This document shows positions 35,922-47,250 of a stretch of DNA of 64,000 bases, in pieces. A model generated the notes under the pieces. The model saw nothing but the letters and a program-made list of their open reading frames with translations. It did no database searches and was not told the DNA's origin. The DNA lies in the NCBI RefSeq assembly GCF_027579695.1, contig NC_083577.1, forward strand, positions 54,495,283-54,559,282, written 5' to 3'. The position numbers and the translations under genes were made by a program. Source of the stretch: Neoarius graeffei (lineage: Eukaryota > Chordata > Actinopteri > Siluriformes > Ariidae). Numbering within the stretch: the stretch's first letter is position 1; every line of letters starts with the position of its first letter.

Positions 35922-36845
35922 GTACTCACACTCACATAACCAGAATTATCAGCCATCGTGTCACTTTATTCTCGCTCGTACTTTGTTTTATACTGTGAGT
36001 GCATGTACTTGGTCTTCCAATATGGCGCCTAACAAAATCTCGCGGCGCGGTGACGTCATGCGGTAGCCCTCTATAGCACGGTCGCAAAAACTGCCGTGTG
36101 AACGCAAGTGGGGCCGCACCGGTGCTAACACGCTTCTCTCTAGTAAGCAGGTTTGTGACGTGTGAACGCTCCACACAATTTACACCGGTGTAAGATATAT
36201 CGCAGCAAAATACATCGGTGCTGCATCGATGCAAATATGTGCCGTGTGAACACCCCTTATATTTACACGGTTATGGCTTTCCAAGACTCAGGTTCAACAT
36301 TCCTGCACAATCTCTACACACAGCAGAAGAATAAACCCAGTACTTAGCTACCTAACCAACCCTACAGTCCACTGGAGTATATGATTTAAACAAGAACACC
36401 AAAGTACAACTCAGATTCAGCAATCAAACTGGCACAGAGAGAAAAGTTACAACGTTAGCAAGCGAGCTAAAGTAGTTAGCTATAAAGAAGCTAAGTTGTA
36501 GAAGAGCAAGTTGACACTAACACAGCAGTAAAGTTTCCTTTTGTAAAATCATGACCTCTTCAGTTTTAACCTTCAATAAAGCTTCTGTCTTTTTCCTTAC
36601 AGCAATCACAAACACTAATGCCGGTGAGAAACACATCCAAGGCCTGAACACGGCTGTAGGAAGACGTGTACGCTTTTTATACTGAATTTCACCTACAAAA
36701 TCCTGACTGTTTAACCACAAAGCGGTATAAATAAACACATAAGCATCATATCAACGTTTACTAGGCGAATTTAAAAGTGGATGGTTAAATTTAAACACAG
36801 ATTCGCTCAAGATTCGAAGGAGAGAAACAAAGACAGCTCTCATAC

Positions 36846-36889
36846 CTAAACTCCGTTCAGGGGAAAAAGGAAGTAGAAGGACGAGAGAG
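36846..36889 (-). promoter_or_regulatory. rpl8: rpl8 non-coding exon 1 with TOP-like pyrimidine tract
   Basis: On the minus strand ctctctcgtccttctacttcc leads into tttttcccctgaacggagtttag and then the donor gtatgag at 36845. A 5' pyrimidine start is the mark of TOP mRNAs, which are translationally controlled by growth signalling. The exact start site is inferred. Confidence 0.65.
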
Positions 36890-37124
36890 CGATTTTCTTC
36901 CGGGGAAATAGAAAGAGTGCACTAGCGCCGCCTAGTGGTGTGGATGAGTGCTGCTGAATCCCAGCCGCTCCCTTTTCAGTATGTGGTGCACTTCCCTTCA
37001 CAGGCGTCCTGTTCTCCAGCTCATGGAGAACACTTATGTAAGCTGTGATCAAATAGGAAAGGAGCTAAGTGTGAACACTCAGGAAAACAGCATACTAGTG
37101 TAAAACAGTCACGCGTTATATGAT

Positions 37125-37713
37125 TGTAGTAGTTAGTTAGTTATCCAGGCTCTTTATGGTGGTGTAGTGTTGCGTCATACCAAGAAGGCTCTGGGTTCGA
37201 GCCCAGTGACCAACGGGGGCCTTTTTGTGTGGAGTTTGTGGATGTTTGTAGTAGTTAGTTGGTTAGTTATCCACACTCTTTATGTTGGTGTAATGTTGCA
37301 TCATACCAAGGAGGCTCTGGGTTCAAGCCCAGTGATCGACGGGGGCCTTTTTGCGTGGAGTTTGTGAATGTTAGTTAGTTAGTTATCCACGCTCTTTATG
37401 GTGGTGTAGTGTTGCGTCATACCAAGGAGGCTCTGGGTTCAAGCCCAGTGACCGACGGGGGCCTTTTTTTGTGGAGTTTGTGAATGTTAGTTAGTTAGTT
37501 ATCCATGCTCTTTATGGTGGTGTAGTGTTGCGTCATACCAAGGAGGCTCTGGGTTCGAGCACAGTGACCGACGGGGGCCTTTTTGTGTGGAGTTTATGGA
37601 TGTTAATTAGTTATCCACGCTCTTTATGGTGGTGTAGTGTTGCGTCATACCAAGGAGGCTCTGGGTTCGAGCCCAGTGATTGACGGGGGCCTTTTTGTGT
37701 GGAGTTTGTGAAT

Positions 37714-37745
<32 letters not shown>

Positions 37746-38525
37746 TCCAGGCTCTTTATGGTGGTGTAGTGTTGCGTTATACCAAGAAGGCTCTGGGTTC
37801 GAGCCCAGTGACCAACGGGGGCCTTTTTGTGTGGAGTTTGTGAATGTTAGTTAGTTAGTTATCCACACTCTTTATGTTGGTGTAGTGTTGCGTCATACCA
37901 AGGAGGCTCTGGGTTCAAGCCCAGTGATCGACGGGGGCCTTTTTGTGTGGAGTTTGTGAATGTTAGTTAGTTATCCACGCTCTTTATGGTGGTGTAGTGT
38001 TGCGTCATACCAAGGAGGCTCTGGGTTTGAGCCCAGTGACCGACAGGGGCCTTTTTGTGTGGAGTTTGTGAATGTTCGTTAGTTATCCACGCTCTTTATG
38101 GTGGTGTAGTGTTGCGTCATACCAAGGAGGCTCTGGGTTCGAGCCCAGTGACCGACGGGGGCCTTTTTGTGTGGAGTTTGTGGATGTTAGTTAGTTATCC
38201 ACGCTCTTTATGGTGGTGTAGTGTTGCGTCATACCAAGGAGGCTCTGGGTTCGAGCCCAGTGACCGACAGGGGCCTTTTTGTGTGGAGTTTGTGAATGTT
38301 AGTTAGTTATCCATGCTCTTTATGGTGGTGTAGTGTTGCATCATACCAAGGAAGCTCTGGGTTCGAGCCCAGTGATCGACGGGGGCCTTTTTGTGTGGAG
38401 TTTGTGGATGTTAGTTAGTTAGTTATCCATGCTCTTTATGGTGGTGTAGTGTTGCATCATACCAAGGAGGCTCTGGGTTCGAGCCCAGTGACCGACGGGG
38501 GCCTTTTTGTGTGGAGTTTGTGAAT

Positions 38526-38557
<32 letters not shown>

Positions 38558-39011
38558 TCCAGGCTCTTTATGGTGGTGTAGTGTTGCGTCATACCAAGGA
38601 GGCTCTGGGTTCGAGCCCAGTGACCAACGGGGGCCTTTTTGTGTGGAGTTTGTGGATGTTTGTAGTAGTTAGTTGGTTAGTTATCCACACTCTTTATGTT
38701 GGTGTAGTGTTGCGTCATACCAAGGAGGCTCTGGGTTCAAGCCCAGTGATCGACGAGGGCCTTTTTGTGTGGAGTTTGTGAATGTTAGTTAGTTAGTTAT
38801 CCACGCTCTTTATGGTGGTGTAGTGTTGCGTCATACCAAGGAGGCTCTGGGTTCGAGCACAGTGACCGACGGGGGCCTTTTTGTGTGGAGTTTGTGGATG
38901 TTAATTAGTTATCCACGCTCTTTATGGTGGTGTAGTGTTGCGTCATACCAAGGAGGCTCTGGGTTCGAGCCCAGTGATTGATGGGGGCCTTTTTGTGTGG
39001 AGTTTGTGAAT

Positions 39012-39059
<48 letters not shown>

Positions 39060-40643
39060 TCCAGGCTCTTTATGGTGGTGTAGTGTTGCGTCATACCAAG
39101 GAGGCTCTGGGTTCGAGCACAGTGACCAACGGGGGCCTTTTTATGTGGAGTTTGTGGATGTTTGTAGTAGTTGGTTAGTTATCCACACTCTTTATGTTGG
39201 TGTAGTGTTGCGTCATACCAAGGAGGCTCTGGGTTCGAGCACAGTGACCAACGGGGGCCTTTTTATGTGGAGTTTGTGGATGTTTGTAGTAGTTGGTTAG
39301 TTATCCACACTCTTTATGTTGGTGTAGTGTTGCGTCATACCAAGGAGGCTCTGGGTTCAAGCCCAGTGATCGACGGGGGCCTTTTTGTGTGGAGTTTGTG
39401 AATGTTACTTAGTTAGTTATCCACGCTCTTTATGGTGGTGTAGTGTTGCGTCATACCAAGGAGGCTCTGGGTTCGAGCCCAGTGACCGACGGGGGCCTTT
39501 TTGTGTGGAGTTTGTGAATGTTAGTTAGTTAGTTATCCATGCTCTTTATGGTGGTGTAGTGTTGCGTCATACCAAGGAGGCTCTGGGTTCGAGCCCAGTG
39601 ACCGACAGGGGCCTTTTTGTGTGGAGTTTGTGAATGTTAGTTAGTTATCCACGCTCTTTATGGTGGTGTAGTGTTGCGTCATACCAAGGAGGCTCTGGGT
39701 TCGAGCCCAGTGACCGACAGGGGCCTTTTTGTGTGGAGTTTGTGAATGTTAGTTAGTTATCCACGCTCTTTATGGTGGTGTAGTGTTGCGTCATACCAAG
39801 GAGGCTCTGGGTTCGAGCCCAGTGACCGACAGGGGCCTTTTTGTGTGGAGTTTGTGAATGTTAGTTAGTTATCCACACTCTTTATGGTGGTGTAGTGTTG
39901 CGTCATACCAAGGAGGCTCTGGGTTCAAGCCCAGTGACCGACAGGGGCCTTTTTGTGTGGAGTTTGTGAATGTTAGTTAGTTATCCACACTCTTTATGGT
40001 GGTGTAGTGTTGCGTCATACCAAGGAGGCTCTGGGTTCAAGCCCAGTGACCGACAGGGGCCTTTTTGTGTGGAGTTTGTGAATGTTAGTTAGTTATCCAC
40101 GCTCTTTATGGTGGTGTAGTGTTGCGTCATACCAAGGAGGCTCTGGGTTCAAGCCCAGTGACCGACAGGGGCCTTTTTGTGTGGAGTTTGTGAATGTTAG
40201 TTAGTTATCCACGCTCTTTATGGTGGTGTAGTGTTGCGTCATACCAAGGAGGCTCTGGGTTCGAGCCCAGTGACCGACAGGGGCCTTTTTGTGTGGAGTT
40301 TGTGAATGTTAGTTAGTTATCCACGCTCTTTATGGTGGTGTAGTGTTGCGTCATACCAAGGAGGCTCTGGGTTCGAGCCCAGTGACCGACAGGGGCCTTT
40401 TTGTGTGGAGTTTGTGAATGTTAGTTAGTTATCCACACTCTTTATGGTGGTGTAGTGTTGCGTCATACCAAGGAGGCTCTGGGTTCAAGCCCAGTGATCG
40501 ACGGGGGCCTTTTTGTGTGGAGTTTGTGGATGTTAGTTAGTTATCCACGCTCTTTATGGTAGTGTAGTGTTGCGTCATACCAAGGAGGCTCTGGGTTCAA
40601 GCCCAGTGACCGACGGGGGCCTTTTTGTGTGGAGTTTGTGAAT

Positions 40644-40695
<52 letters not shown>

Positions 40696-40757
40696 TCCAC
40701 ACTCTTTATGGTGGTGTAGTGTTGCGTCATACCAAGGAGGCTCTGGGTTCAAGCCCA
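37125..40757. repeat. minisatellite of ~31 units (mostly ~112 bp) derived from a SINE head
   Basis: Each unit has ttatccacgctctttat, then ggtggtgtagtgttgcgtca, then a pol III B-box-like ggttcgagcccagtgac, then gggcctttttgtgtggagtt, and a variable number of gtta tetramers. Between the ttatcc word and the gtta tetramers the unit matches the 5' part of the local tRNA-derived SINE. Unit length varies with the gtta count. See findings for its origin. Confidence 0.95.
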
Positions 40758-40904
40758 GACACCCTCCCCGTGTCTACCTGGGCTTCCCCCAAAAACAGGC
40801 TACTCTAAATTATCCTCGTAGAGGTGAGTGTGAGTGAATGGTTGTTTCCCAAGCCCAGAAATGGGAGGGTTGTGGCAGGAACAGAGGTGGACAAAGTACC
40901 CAAA

Positions 40905-41121
40905 GACATGCAGTTAGGTTAATGTGGGGCAGCCTTGGGCTGAAGTGCCCTTGAGCAAGGTACCTAACCCCTGACTGCTCCCCGGGCGCTCTGGTGTGGC
41001 TGCTCACTGCTCTGGGTGTGTGCGTGTATTCACTGCTTCAGATGGGTTAAATGCAGAGGATGAATCTCACTGTGCTTGAAGTGTGCATGTGACAAATAAA
41101 GGTTTCTTCTTCTTAAGTCAA
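40905..41121 (+). mobile_element. V-SINE-like element
   Basis: It contains gaagtgcccttgagcaaggt, cctaacccctgactgctccc and a 3' end with gacaaataaaggtttcttct. The flanks repeat aaagtac, consistent with a target duplication. Confidence 0.7.
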
Positions 41122-42230
41122 AGTACAGATCCCGCTGGTCAAATGTTACAAGTGAAAGTTCTCTCGTCAAATTTTTACTTAAGTTAAAGTACTGAAGTAC
41201 TTGCTTTTAAAAATACTTAAGTATTAAAAGTACATTTTCTGTCAACACGTTGTATTATTGCCACAATGCTAATGCGTCTGAAGCAACCTACTGGATTATT
41301 TTGTGAATTCTCAAAATGAATGTATGCTGTGCATCATGATGGTTTAACGTTAAGCTAGCTAGTCAGTGAAGCTTCACCTGACATGCTAGCAAACTCTTTT
41401 CAAAATCATATTGGGTAGCTAACTTTACTAGAAAAGAAAAATTTCTACATTGTTTATTTAGTAAGATTGTGCTAAAACATATTTCTGAAAGGACTTCAGA
41501 TAAGATAACGTTATGCATGTTCGCGTAACTCCATTTTTACATGCTAATTAAGAGCGTCCAAGTTAACTAGCTATGTGTTAACGTTAGCCATGGACAAGGC
41601 GATGGTAACTTGATGGGCAAATCCATAGAAAGTCATTTGACGAACCAGACTGCACAGCTATTGCAATGTTACCACTAGCTCTAAAAGCACAGACAACCTC
41701 GTTGCAAGCTTTCTCTTGGAATAAAACATTTACAGACCTCAATATGCTTCTGCAAGTCGGACAGCAAGTTTTTGTAGACTGTGATGTGGTTTGTTTTAGG
41801 TAAACAAAGCAAACATTTAAAATGAAGTGAATCTTTAATCCTTGCAGAAACCTGAAACATGGGTTCTAGGTATGGCCATGGGTGCGTACATTCCCCAGAA
41901 GAACCGCCTCCTTCCATTCTGCCATCAACTGATCGTGTTAAATAATCCTGCTGAGAAATCACTGAACTTGATTTTATACAGTCTATGGATGTGACGTGAC
42001 CCTAGTGATTACTGATCGGCTGTCTCGGTGTCACCTGTGAAAAAAAACAATCACGTTTTAGAAAAGAAAAGAAAAAAACATCCACTTTCAAAGCTGCTTC
42101 ATAGTAACGAGTAACGAGGACCTTGATAGAAATGTAGTGGAGTGAAAAGTACGATATTTGTCTTTCAAATGTAGTGAAGTTAAAGTCATAAGTTTCCAAA
42201 AAAAAAAAAATACTCAAGTACAGTACAGAT

Positions 42231-43798
42231 CAGTGGCGGCTGGTAGTCTTTCAAACAGGGGAGGCTGGTCGGTTATGATATTTCCAGATTTTAAAAGAAA
42301 AAACACATCAGTTTTGCCCATACTCTTGCCTCTGATCTGGCTGATTGTTGGCAGGGTCACAAACTGTGAAATAACAGGTTCTTTTGGCCCATTAGCCTAC
42401 TGTCCAATATACATGATGGTGGTGTTGGGGGGGGGGGGGGGGGGTATATTTTAACATTTTATATTTTAAAATTGTGGCATGTTGTTTAAAAATTGATCAT
42501 TATTGAAAGCAGCTCTTTGTCAGGAACCTCAGCAGTAATAGCAGAGTGTTCTGGAATAGGCACAAGCACTGACCTTGGGGAGCCAAACACAGAGCTGGGT
42601 GCCACACATTTCATTCAGTGACACTTTCCCTATATTTTACTTATTTTGACTGAGAAATGTTTTATTGACAATTTTGATAACCCTTCACTTTTAATCCAGG
42701 TCTGTAGTGTGAAATGTTCTCGGCTGTGTTTTTGTTTAAAAATGTTTTCCAAATTGTAGCTGTGTTTAATTCATATCCAGAAAAATATATATTCCAATAT
42801 AATATACTCAGCATAAACATTTTAAATAGATTCTATATTTTTGGTCTATCCATGACATATTACTAAAGCAGCCTATTTACTGTTGTTGATGTGGGTCACT
42901 TGCTGTTAGCCAATTCACTTTCTCGTACCAGGAGAGCTGAAAGGAACGAGTATTATTCCCTACCTTTTTCACCAAGTCAATTTGAGGCGTTGGTCTACCC
43001 TGCTCTTTAATTTTAATTTTTTCCTCGAAAGGAAGACTGGCAAATGGCTTCGCCAAAATTAAATCAGCAATGCTTGGCATCCGTGCGCAGCTTTCTTGCT
43101 AGCTGACTAGCCCCCTCAAGTTCAAGTTCAGTCACTCAAATAAACAAATTTTCTGGAACTAAGATAACAAACTTGACAACACTATATTTATACTTTATTT
43201 ACAATGAAAATATATACAAACTAAAAAAGCTGGTAGAAACCGTATGTAATGAATGAAATCGAAATGTAAGCTGATCTCTTACAATACACCACAACACTTG
43301 CGAATCCGCATGGAACTGAACTGAAATTCACCGCTGCCTGTCTATATTTGAAACGAGCTGTCAATCAAAGAAAATATCCGGCCGCTTTCACCAATCACCA
43401 GTCTCCTCGCGGAAAGCTTTGCCATGTCCCTCCCACTGTGAGGCTGGGAGTCCGGTGGGCGGGCGTTTTCGCAGTATTTGTCCAATAACCATCTTGCATT
43501 TTGAGATTGAAAAGCGCATAGCTCCCAAATGCCATTGAAGTCCACTGAGGCTGGGCTGCATCGCGCTGTCACGAGGGGGAAAAACTCACGCACACATTAG
43601 GCGAACTGGGGAAAGTTATAACAGAATGATTTCGCACTGTAGTTGGGTTGAGCACATATATTTCTATGATTCTGGATCTGAAATAGCAATGTTATAAGGT
43701 TGGCTATAACATAAGCCTAGCGCAATTCATCCTACACGATGTTCGTCATTTTTAGAGGAGGCTGAGCCTCCCTCGTTGTCTTAGAGCAATCGCCCGTA
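42231..43798 (-). mobile_element. hAT element with TTF-type zinc-finger exon, inner level
   Basis: A perfect 8-bp duplication GTACAGAT lies at 42223-42230 and 43799-43806. Ends cagtggcggctgg and gcaatcgcccgta are only loosely inverted. The minus strand (43080-42877) encodes MPSIADLILAKPF and EQGRPTPQIDLVKK ... RSFQLSWYEKVNWLTA, the start of the TTF-type finger region of ZMYM-like hAT transposases. The DDE domain is absent. Confidence 0.83.
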
Positions 43799-44222
43799 GT
43801 ACAGATACTCAAAAAGTGTACTTAAGTACAGTACTCAAGTAAATGTACTTCGTTACTGTCCACCTCTGGGCAGGAAGGGCATCCGGTGTATGCTCCAATT
43901 AATATGACATGTAGACCAAGAGGGTCTACATGGACCCCAACCTTGCAACAGTGCTGGACAAGGGAGCTGATGATGATGAGTATTTATCCGCACTCTTTAG
44001 TGTGGTAGTAACCGATGTAAGTGGAAATGGAACAGGTCCATCAGGTTACGGAGATTTGAGCTCTTCATGTGCATTGCTAGTTCTCAACTCCTGAAACTCA
44101 ACACTTTTAACATGTTGTCAACCTCTTGAAGTTCAGACAAGTTTGGTGTGAGAGATTTTACCTTAGATCACTACATAATAACAATTACTGTAGAAGCAAA
44201 ATTGCATTCTGATGTTCATTAT

Positions 44223-45668
44223 CAGTGTGGGAAATAAGGAATTTTAAGCAGACTGTCACAGGACAGACAAGTCTGAAACGTTGTCTGTCTGTCCAAATTT
44301 CAGCCTGAATATAATTTACAAGAAAATGCCAGAAGATTCAAGAAAAACATGCTTAAAGTCATACCCAAGAAAACAGTAGCGCACACAGGTCAGTTCCATG
44401 TCTAGAAAAAAGTATGGGGGGGTCAAGGGTGTTCCAGTTGGTTACAATTTACTGGGACTCGTATATAGGTAGTATAATAACACTCATGAAACATGTCAAC
44501 AATGGCTATTTTTTTATACTGTTCATAATAAGTCTATAAGAAATTTAATAATTATCAATACAGCTATTACAGAATAAAGTTAAAATTTTGAGTACGAAAT
44601 TCTAAGTAACTTTGTAAGAAAATTACTTTTAAAATGACTCAAAACTAGACATGATAATATCATGTGGCATTCAGACTAAAATCTGCTGCACTAGAACTTA
44701 GAAAATAGAAGAAAATAAAAACTCTATTAACATATAAATCTACATCCTACAAAGCATATGATTGACTGTCGTTCTTATTATGAATAAACAAAATGTACAT
44801 AATAATAATAATAACAACATCATAACCATTGATTAGCAGTTTGGCACTTAACACTGTACTGCAAAGTTTCATGTAAACTGAACTCATAATCAGCTGATCA
44901 ATCAGAGACTGTCAACCCTAAAACACTAGTTTGCCTGCATCGTACAATAAAAACAACCGTGAATACTGAGTGTATTATTATTGTCTTATTTAGTGTGCTA
45001 CTTGGGGAGAGGGAGATGCCCGTAAATTTTGGCAGGGCTAAGACCTTTGGTGGCCGAGTTATGAATTTTTAAAGTTGCGCCCACAGGGGCCTCGGTTTCA
45101 CAGGCCGTGTTACAACATAATGTATTCACCCAGAATAACATCTCATCTCATTATCTCTAGCCGCTTTATCCTGTTCTACAGGGTCGCAGGCAAGCTGGAG
45201 CCTATCCCAGCTGACTACGGGCGAAAGGCGGGGTACACCCTGGACAAGTCGCCAGGTCATCACAGGGCCGACACATACACAGACAACCATTCACACTCAC
45301 ATTCACACCTATGGTCAATTTAGAGTCACCAGTTAACCTAACCTGCATGTCTTTGGACTGTGGGGGAAACCGGAGCACCCGGAGGAAACCCACGCGGACA
45401 CGGGGAGAACATGCAAACTCCGCACAGAAAGGCCCTCGCCGGCCACGGGGCTCGAACCCGGACCTTCTTGCTGTGAGGCGACAGCGCTAACCACTACACC
45501 ACCGTGCCGCCCCCCAGAATAACATTTGGAAGAAAATTAGAAGTAGATTAGATCCATATCTTTACAATGTTTTCATGGGCCATCCAGTTTGATGCTTTTG
45601 AAATACAGATGGACAAATGCGAAAATTACCAGTCAATGTCCGCCGGTCTGGCCTTATTTCCTACACTG
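44223..45668. mobile_element. non-autonomous DNA element with cagtgtgggaaataagg ends, carrying a SINE
   Basis: The ends cagtgtgggaaataagg and ccttatttcctacactg are inverted. Removing the SINE leaves about 1.06 kb of AT-rich non-coding DNA. Flanks share attat but no clear 8-bp duplication. Confidence 0.6.
45142..45512 (-). mobile_element. tRNA-derived SINE, copy 5
   Basis: Full-length, A and B boxes present, perfect 13-bp duplication CCCAGAATAACAT at 45129-45141 and 45513-45525. Confidence 0.92.
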
Positions 45669-45984
45669 ATTATAAACATGTATTTTGTTTAACAGGGACA
45701 GCAGCTGGTTTATCATTTCCACAGCATTAGGAACAAATTCATTTTCATACATCTAATGATTTCTTTCATTTGGTCAAAGCAGAACATAAATGAAGATGAA
45801 ATAACAATTTAATCATTTAGACAGTGATTTTAGCAAATAGGTTTTATTTGGTTTTGTTTGTTTGTTTCTTCAGGCTAACTCTTGGGTCTGTTTCTAGTTG
45901 ACAAAATGATGTAATAATGTAAGTTATACTGTAGAACATAAAGAAAATTGTAAAAAGAGGGCTTGTGTGAAACATGACTGTGTA

Positions 45985-46200
45985 AAAGTGTGGGGCAGCT
46001 CTGGGCTAAAGGTTAGAAAAGCAGCCTTGGGCCCAAAGGGTAGCTGGTTGAAATCCCTGGCCTGGCTGGAAAATCCATGGTTGAAATGTGTGCTTGAGCA
46101 AGGCACTTAACCCCTACCTGCTCTCCTGGGTATGTGTGTGCGCTCATTGCATGTTGCTCTGCATAAGAGTGTCTGCTAAATGCTAGTAATGAAAGTTACT
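45985..46200 (+). mobile_element. V-SINE-like element
   Basis: It carries tgcttgagcaaggcacttaa and a 3' end gcataagagtgtctgctaaa, the conserved central and tail words of fish V-SINE/HE1-type SINEs. Confidence 0.7.
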
Positions 46201-46204
46201 ATAT

Positions 46205-47250
46205 ATAGACACTAGTGCTTTACTGAGAAATACACCACTCATACTTATCATATGAACTATATCCGGGACCTGAGTAACATATTTTCCAATATCTTTGCTT
46301 GTGAGGAAATCAATGAATTGTTTTGATAAATTTGGGTACTTTTTGTTTGTGAATGTGTCTATATAATAAAAAGAAAATCACGTGTTGGTTTTGGATATGA
46401 AGTTTATCTTCTCTTGTTGAAAAACGTGCATTTTTCATATGAAATTAATAGTTGATATAAGTGATATATTTTCCAATATTTCACTCATGAGGATATTGAT
46501 GATGTCACTTCCAATGTTTTCCTGCTGACTTGACGCGCGTTGTCAAAATGGTGAACCGGTTCAAAATTTAAATTTTGATTAATTTACGTTATTTTTTTTT
46601 CTGGATATCTCATCTCATCTCATCTCATTATCTCTAGCCGCTTTATCCTTCTACAGGGTCGCAGGCAAGCTGGAGCCTATCCCAGCTGACTACGGGCGAA
46701 AGGCGGGGTACACCCTGGACAAGTCGCCAGGTCATCACAGGGCTGACACATAGACACAGACAACCATTCACACTCACGTTCACACCTACGGTCAATTTAG
46801 AGTCACCAGTTAACCTAACCTGCATGTCTTTGGACTGTGGGGGAAACCGGAGCACCCGGAGGAAACCCACGCGGACACGGGGAGAACATGCAAACTCCAC
46901 ACAGAAAGGCCCTCGCCGGCCCCGGGGCTCGAACCCAGGACCTTCTTGCTGTGAGGCGACAGCGCTAACCACTACACCACCGTGCCGCCATAAATGTAAC
47001 AAAATAATCCAAAATAAACATGAGTATAAAAAAAATACATAAAATACAAAATACTATAGATATTGCTGGGGATAACACAAAAAAGTTCAAAACTTATTTC
47101 CATTGTGGTCCCCATAATACAAGATGTGACATGAAAGAGAGATATAAAGCTAATACTAATACAAATATATGAAAATTAATAAAAAATACAATTATACATA
47201 TAAGACTTAACATTTTTCTTAAAATTTAACAAAGATTGACCAGCATTGAC
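46205..47250. other. AT-rich intergenic DNA, no gene recognised
   Basis: Apart from SINE copy 6 (46609-46989) I see no recognisable repeat or gene. The words atattttccaatat occur twice (46280, 46460), suggesting an unclassified element. Confidence 0.5.
46609..46989 (-). mobile_element. tRNA-derived SINE, copy 6
   Basis: Full-length minus-strand copy with four CATCT tail repeats. The target duplication is not clear. Confidence 0.9.

Larger units (their letters stand above)
34731..36075 (-). mobile_element. second, rearranged copy of the tatagaccccttt element
   Basis: It is the reverse complement of the element at 21302-22329 at both ends (tatagacccctttcactgac at the left; gcgccatattggaagaccaa in inverse near the right). 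The DPY-domain exon is almost entirely lost. Its middle is replaced by a truncated SINE and another MITE. Confidence 0.78.
34207..36257. mobile_element. outer MITE of the rpl8 intron nest
   Basis: The inverted ends aggggtgttcacgtggcaa and tgccgtgtgaacacccct enclose both the inner element (34731-36075) and two MITE halves that share accggtgtag and gtgtgaacg words. There is no transposase. Confidence 0.75.
34105..36845 (-). other. rpl8: rpl8 intron 1, occupied by nested transposons
   Basis: 2.7 kb between the non-coding first exon and the ATG exon. About 2 kb is the nest described at 34207-36257. The remainder is unique. Confidence 0.75.
40882..43868. mobile_element. hAT element (cagaggtggacaaagta ends), outer level
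   Basis: The ends cagaggtggacaaagtac and gtccacctctg lie in a perfect 8-bp duplication GGCAGGAA (40874-40881, 43869-43876). The interior has the repeated aagtactcaagta words of this well-known fish family. It contains a V-SINE and a second hAT. Confidence 0.88.
40758..43975 (+). mobile_element. 3' body of the SINE that seeded the array, split by a hAT nest
   Basis: After the last unit the sequence continues as SINE body (ccccgtgtctacctgggctt, ctctaaattatcc, tgagtgaatggttgt) to 40881. It resumes at 43869 with ggcaggaagggcatccggtg and ends in gatgatgatg. The two parts are separated exactly by the hAT element 40882-43868 and its duplication. Confidence 0.85.

Noticed and set aside
37167-39401. 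Repeated open frames (ALGSSPVTDGGLFVWSL) in the 37-40.7 kb array
   Set aside because: They arise from the tandem unit and change with the unit length. The unit is SINE-derived and not coding.
37125-40757. Cluster of tRNA genes or a CRISPR-like array
   Set aside because: The ggttcgagccc words are only B boxes from the SINE head. There is no acceptor stem or anticodon arm pairing. The repeat is over 100 bp with no unique spacers, in a vertebrate genome.
46643-47042. Open frames with [20 protein letters not shown] and similar on either strand
   Set aside because: The identical peptide recurs in every SINE copy. It is a chance reading of the repeat, with no codon conservation beyond repeat identity.
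46205-47250. LTR or endogenous retrovirus
   Set aside because: There are no matching long terminal repeats, primer-binding site or gag/pol readings. Only AT-rich sequence with one SINE.
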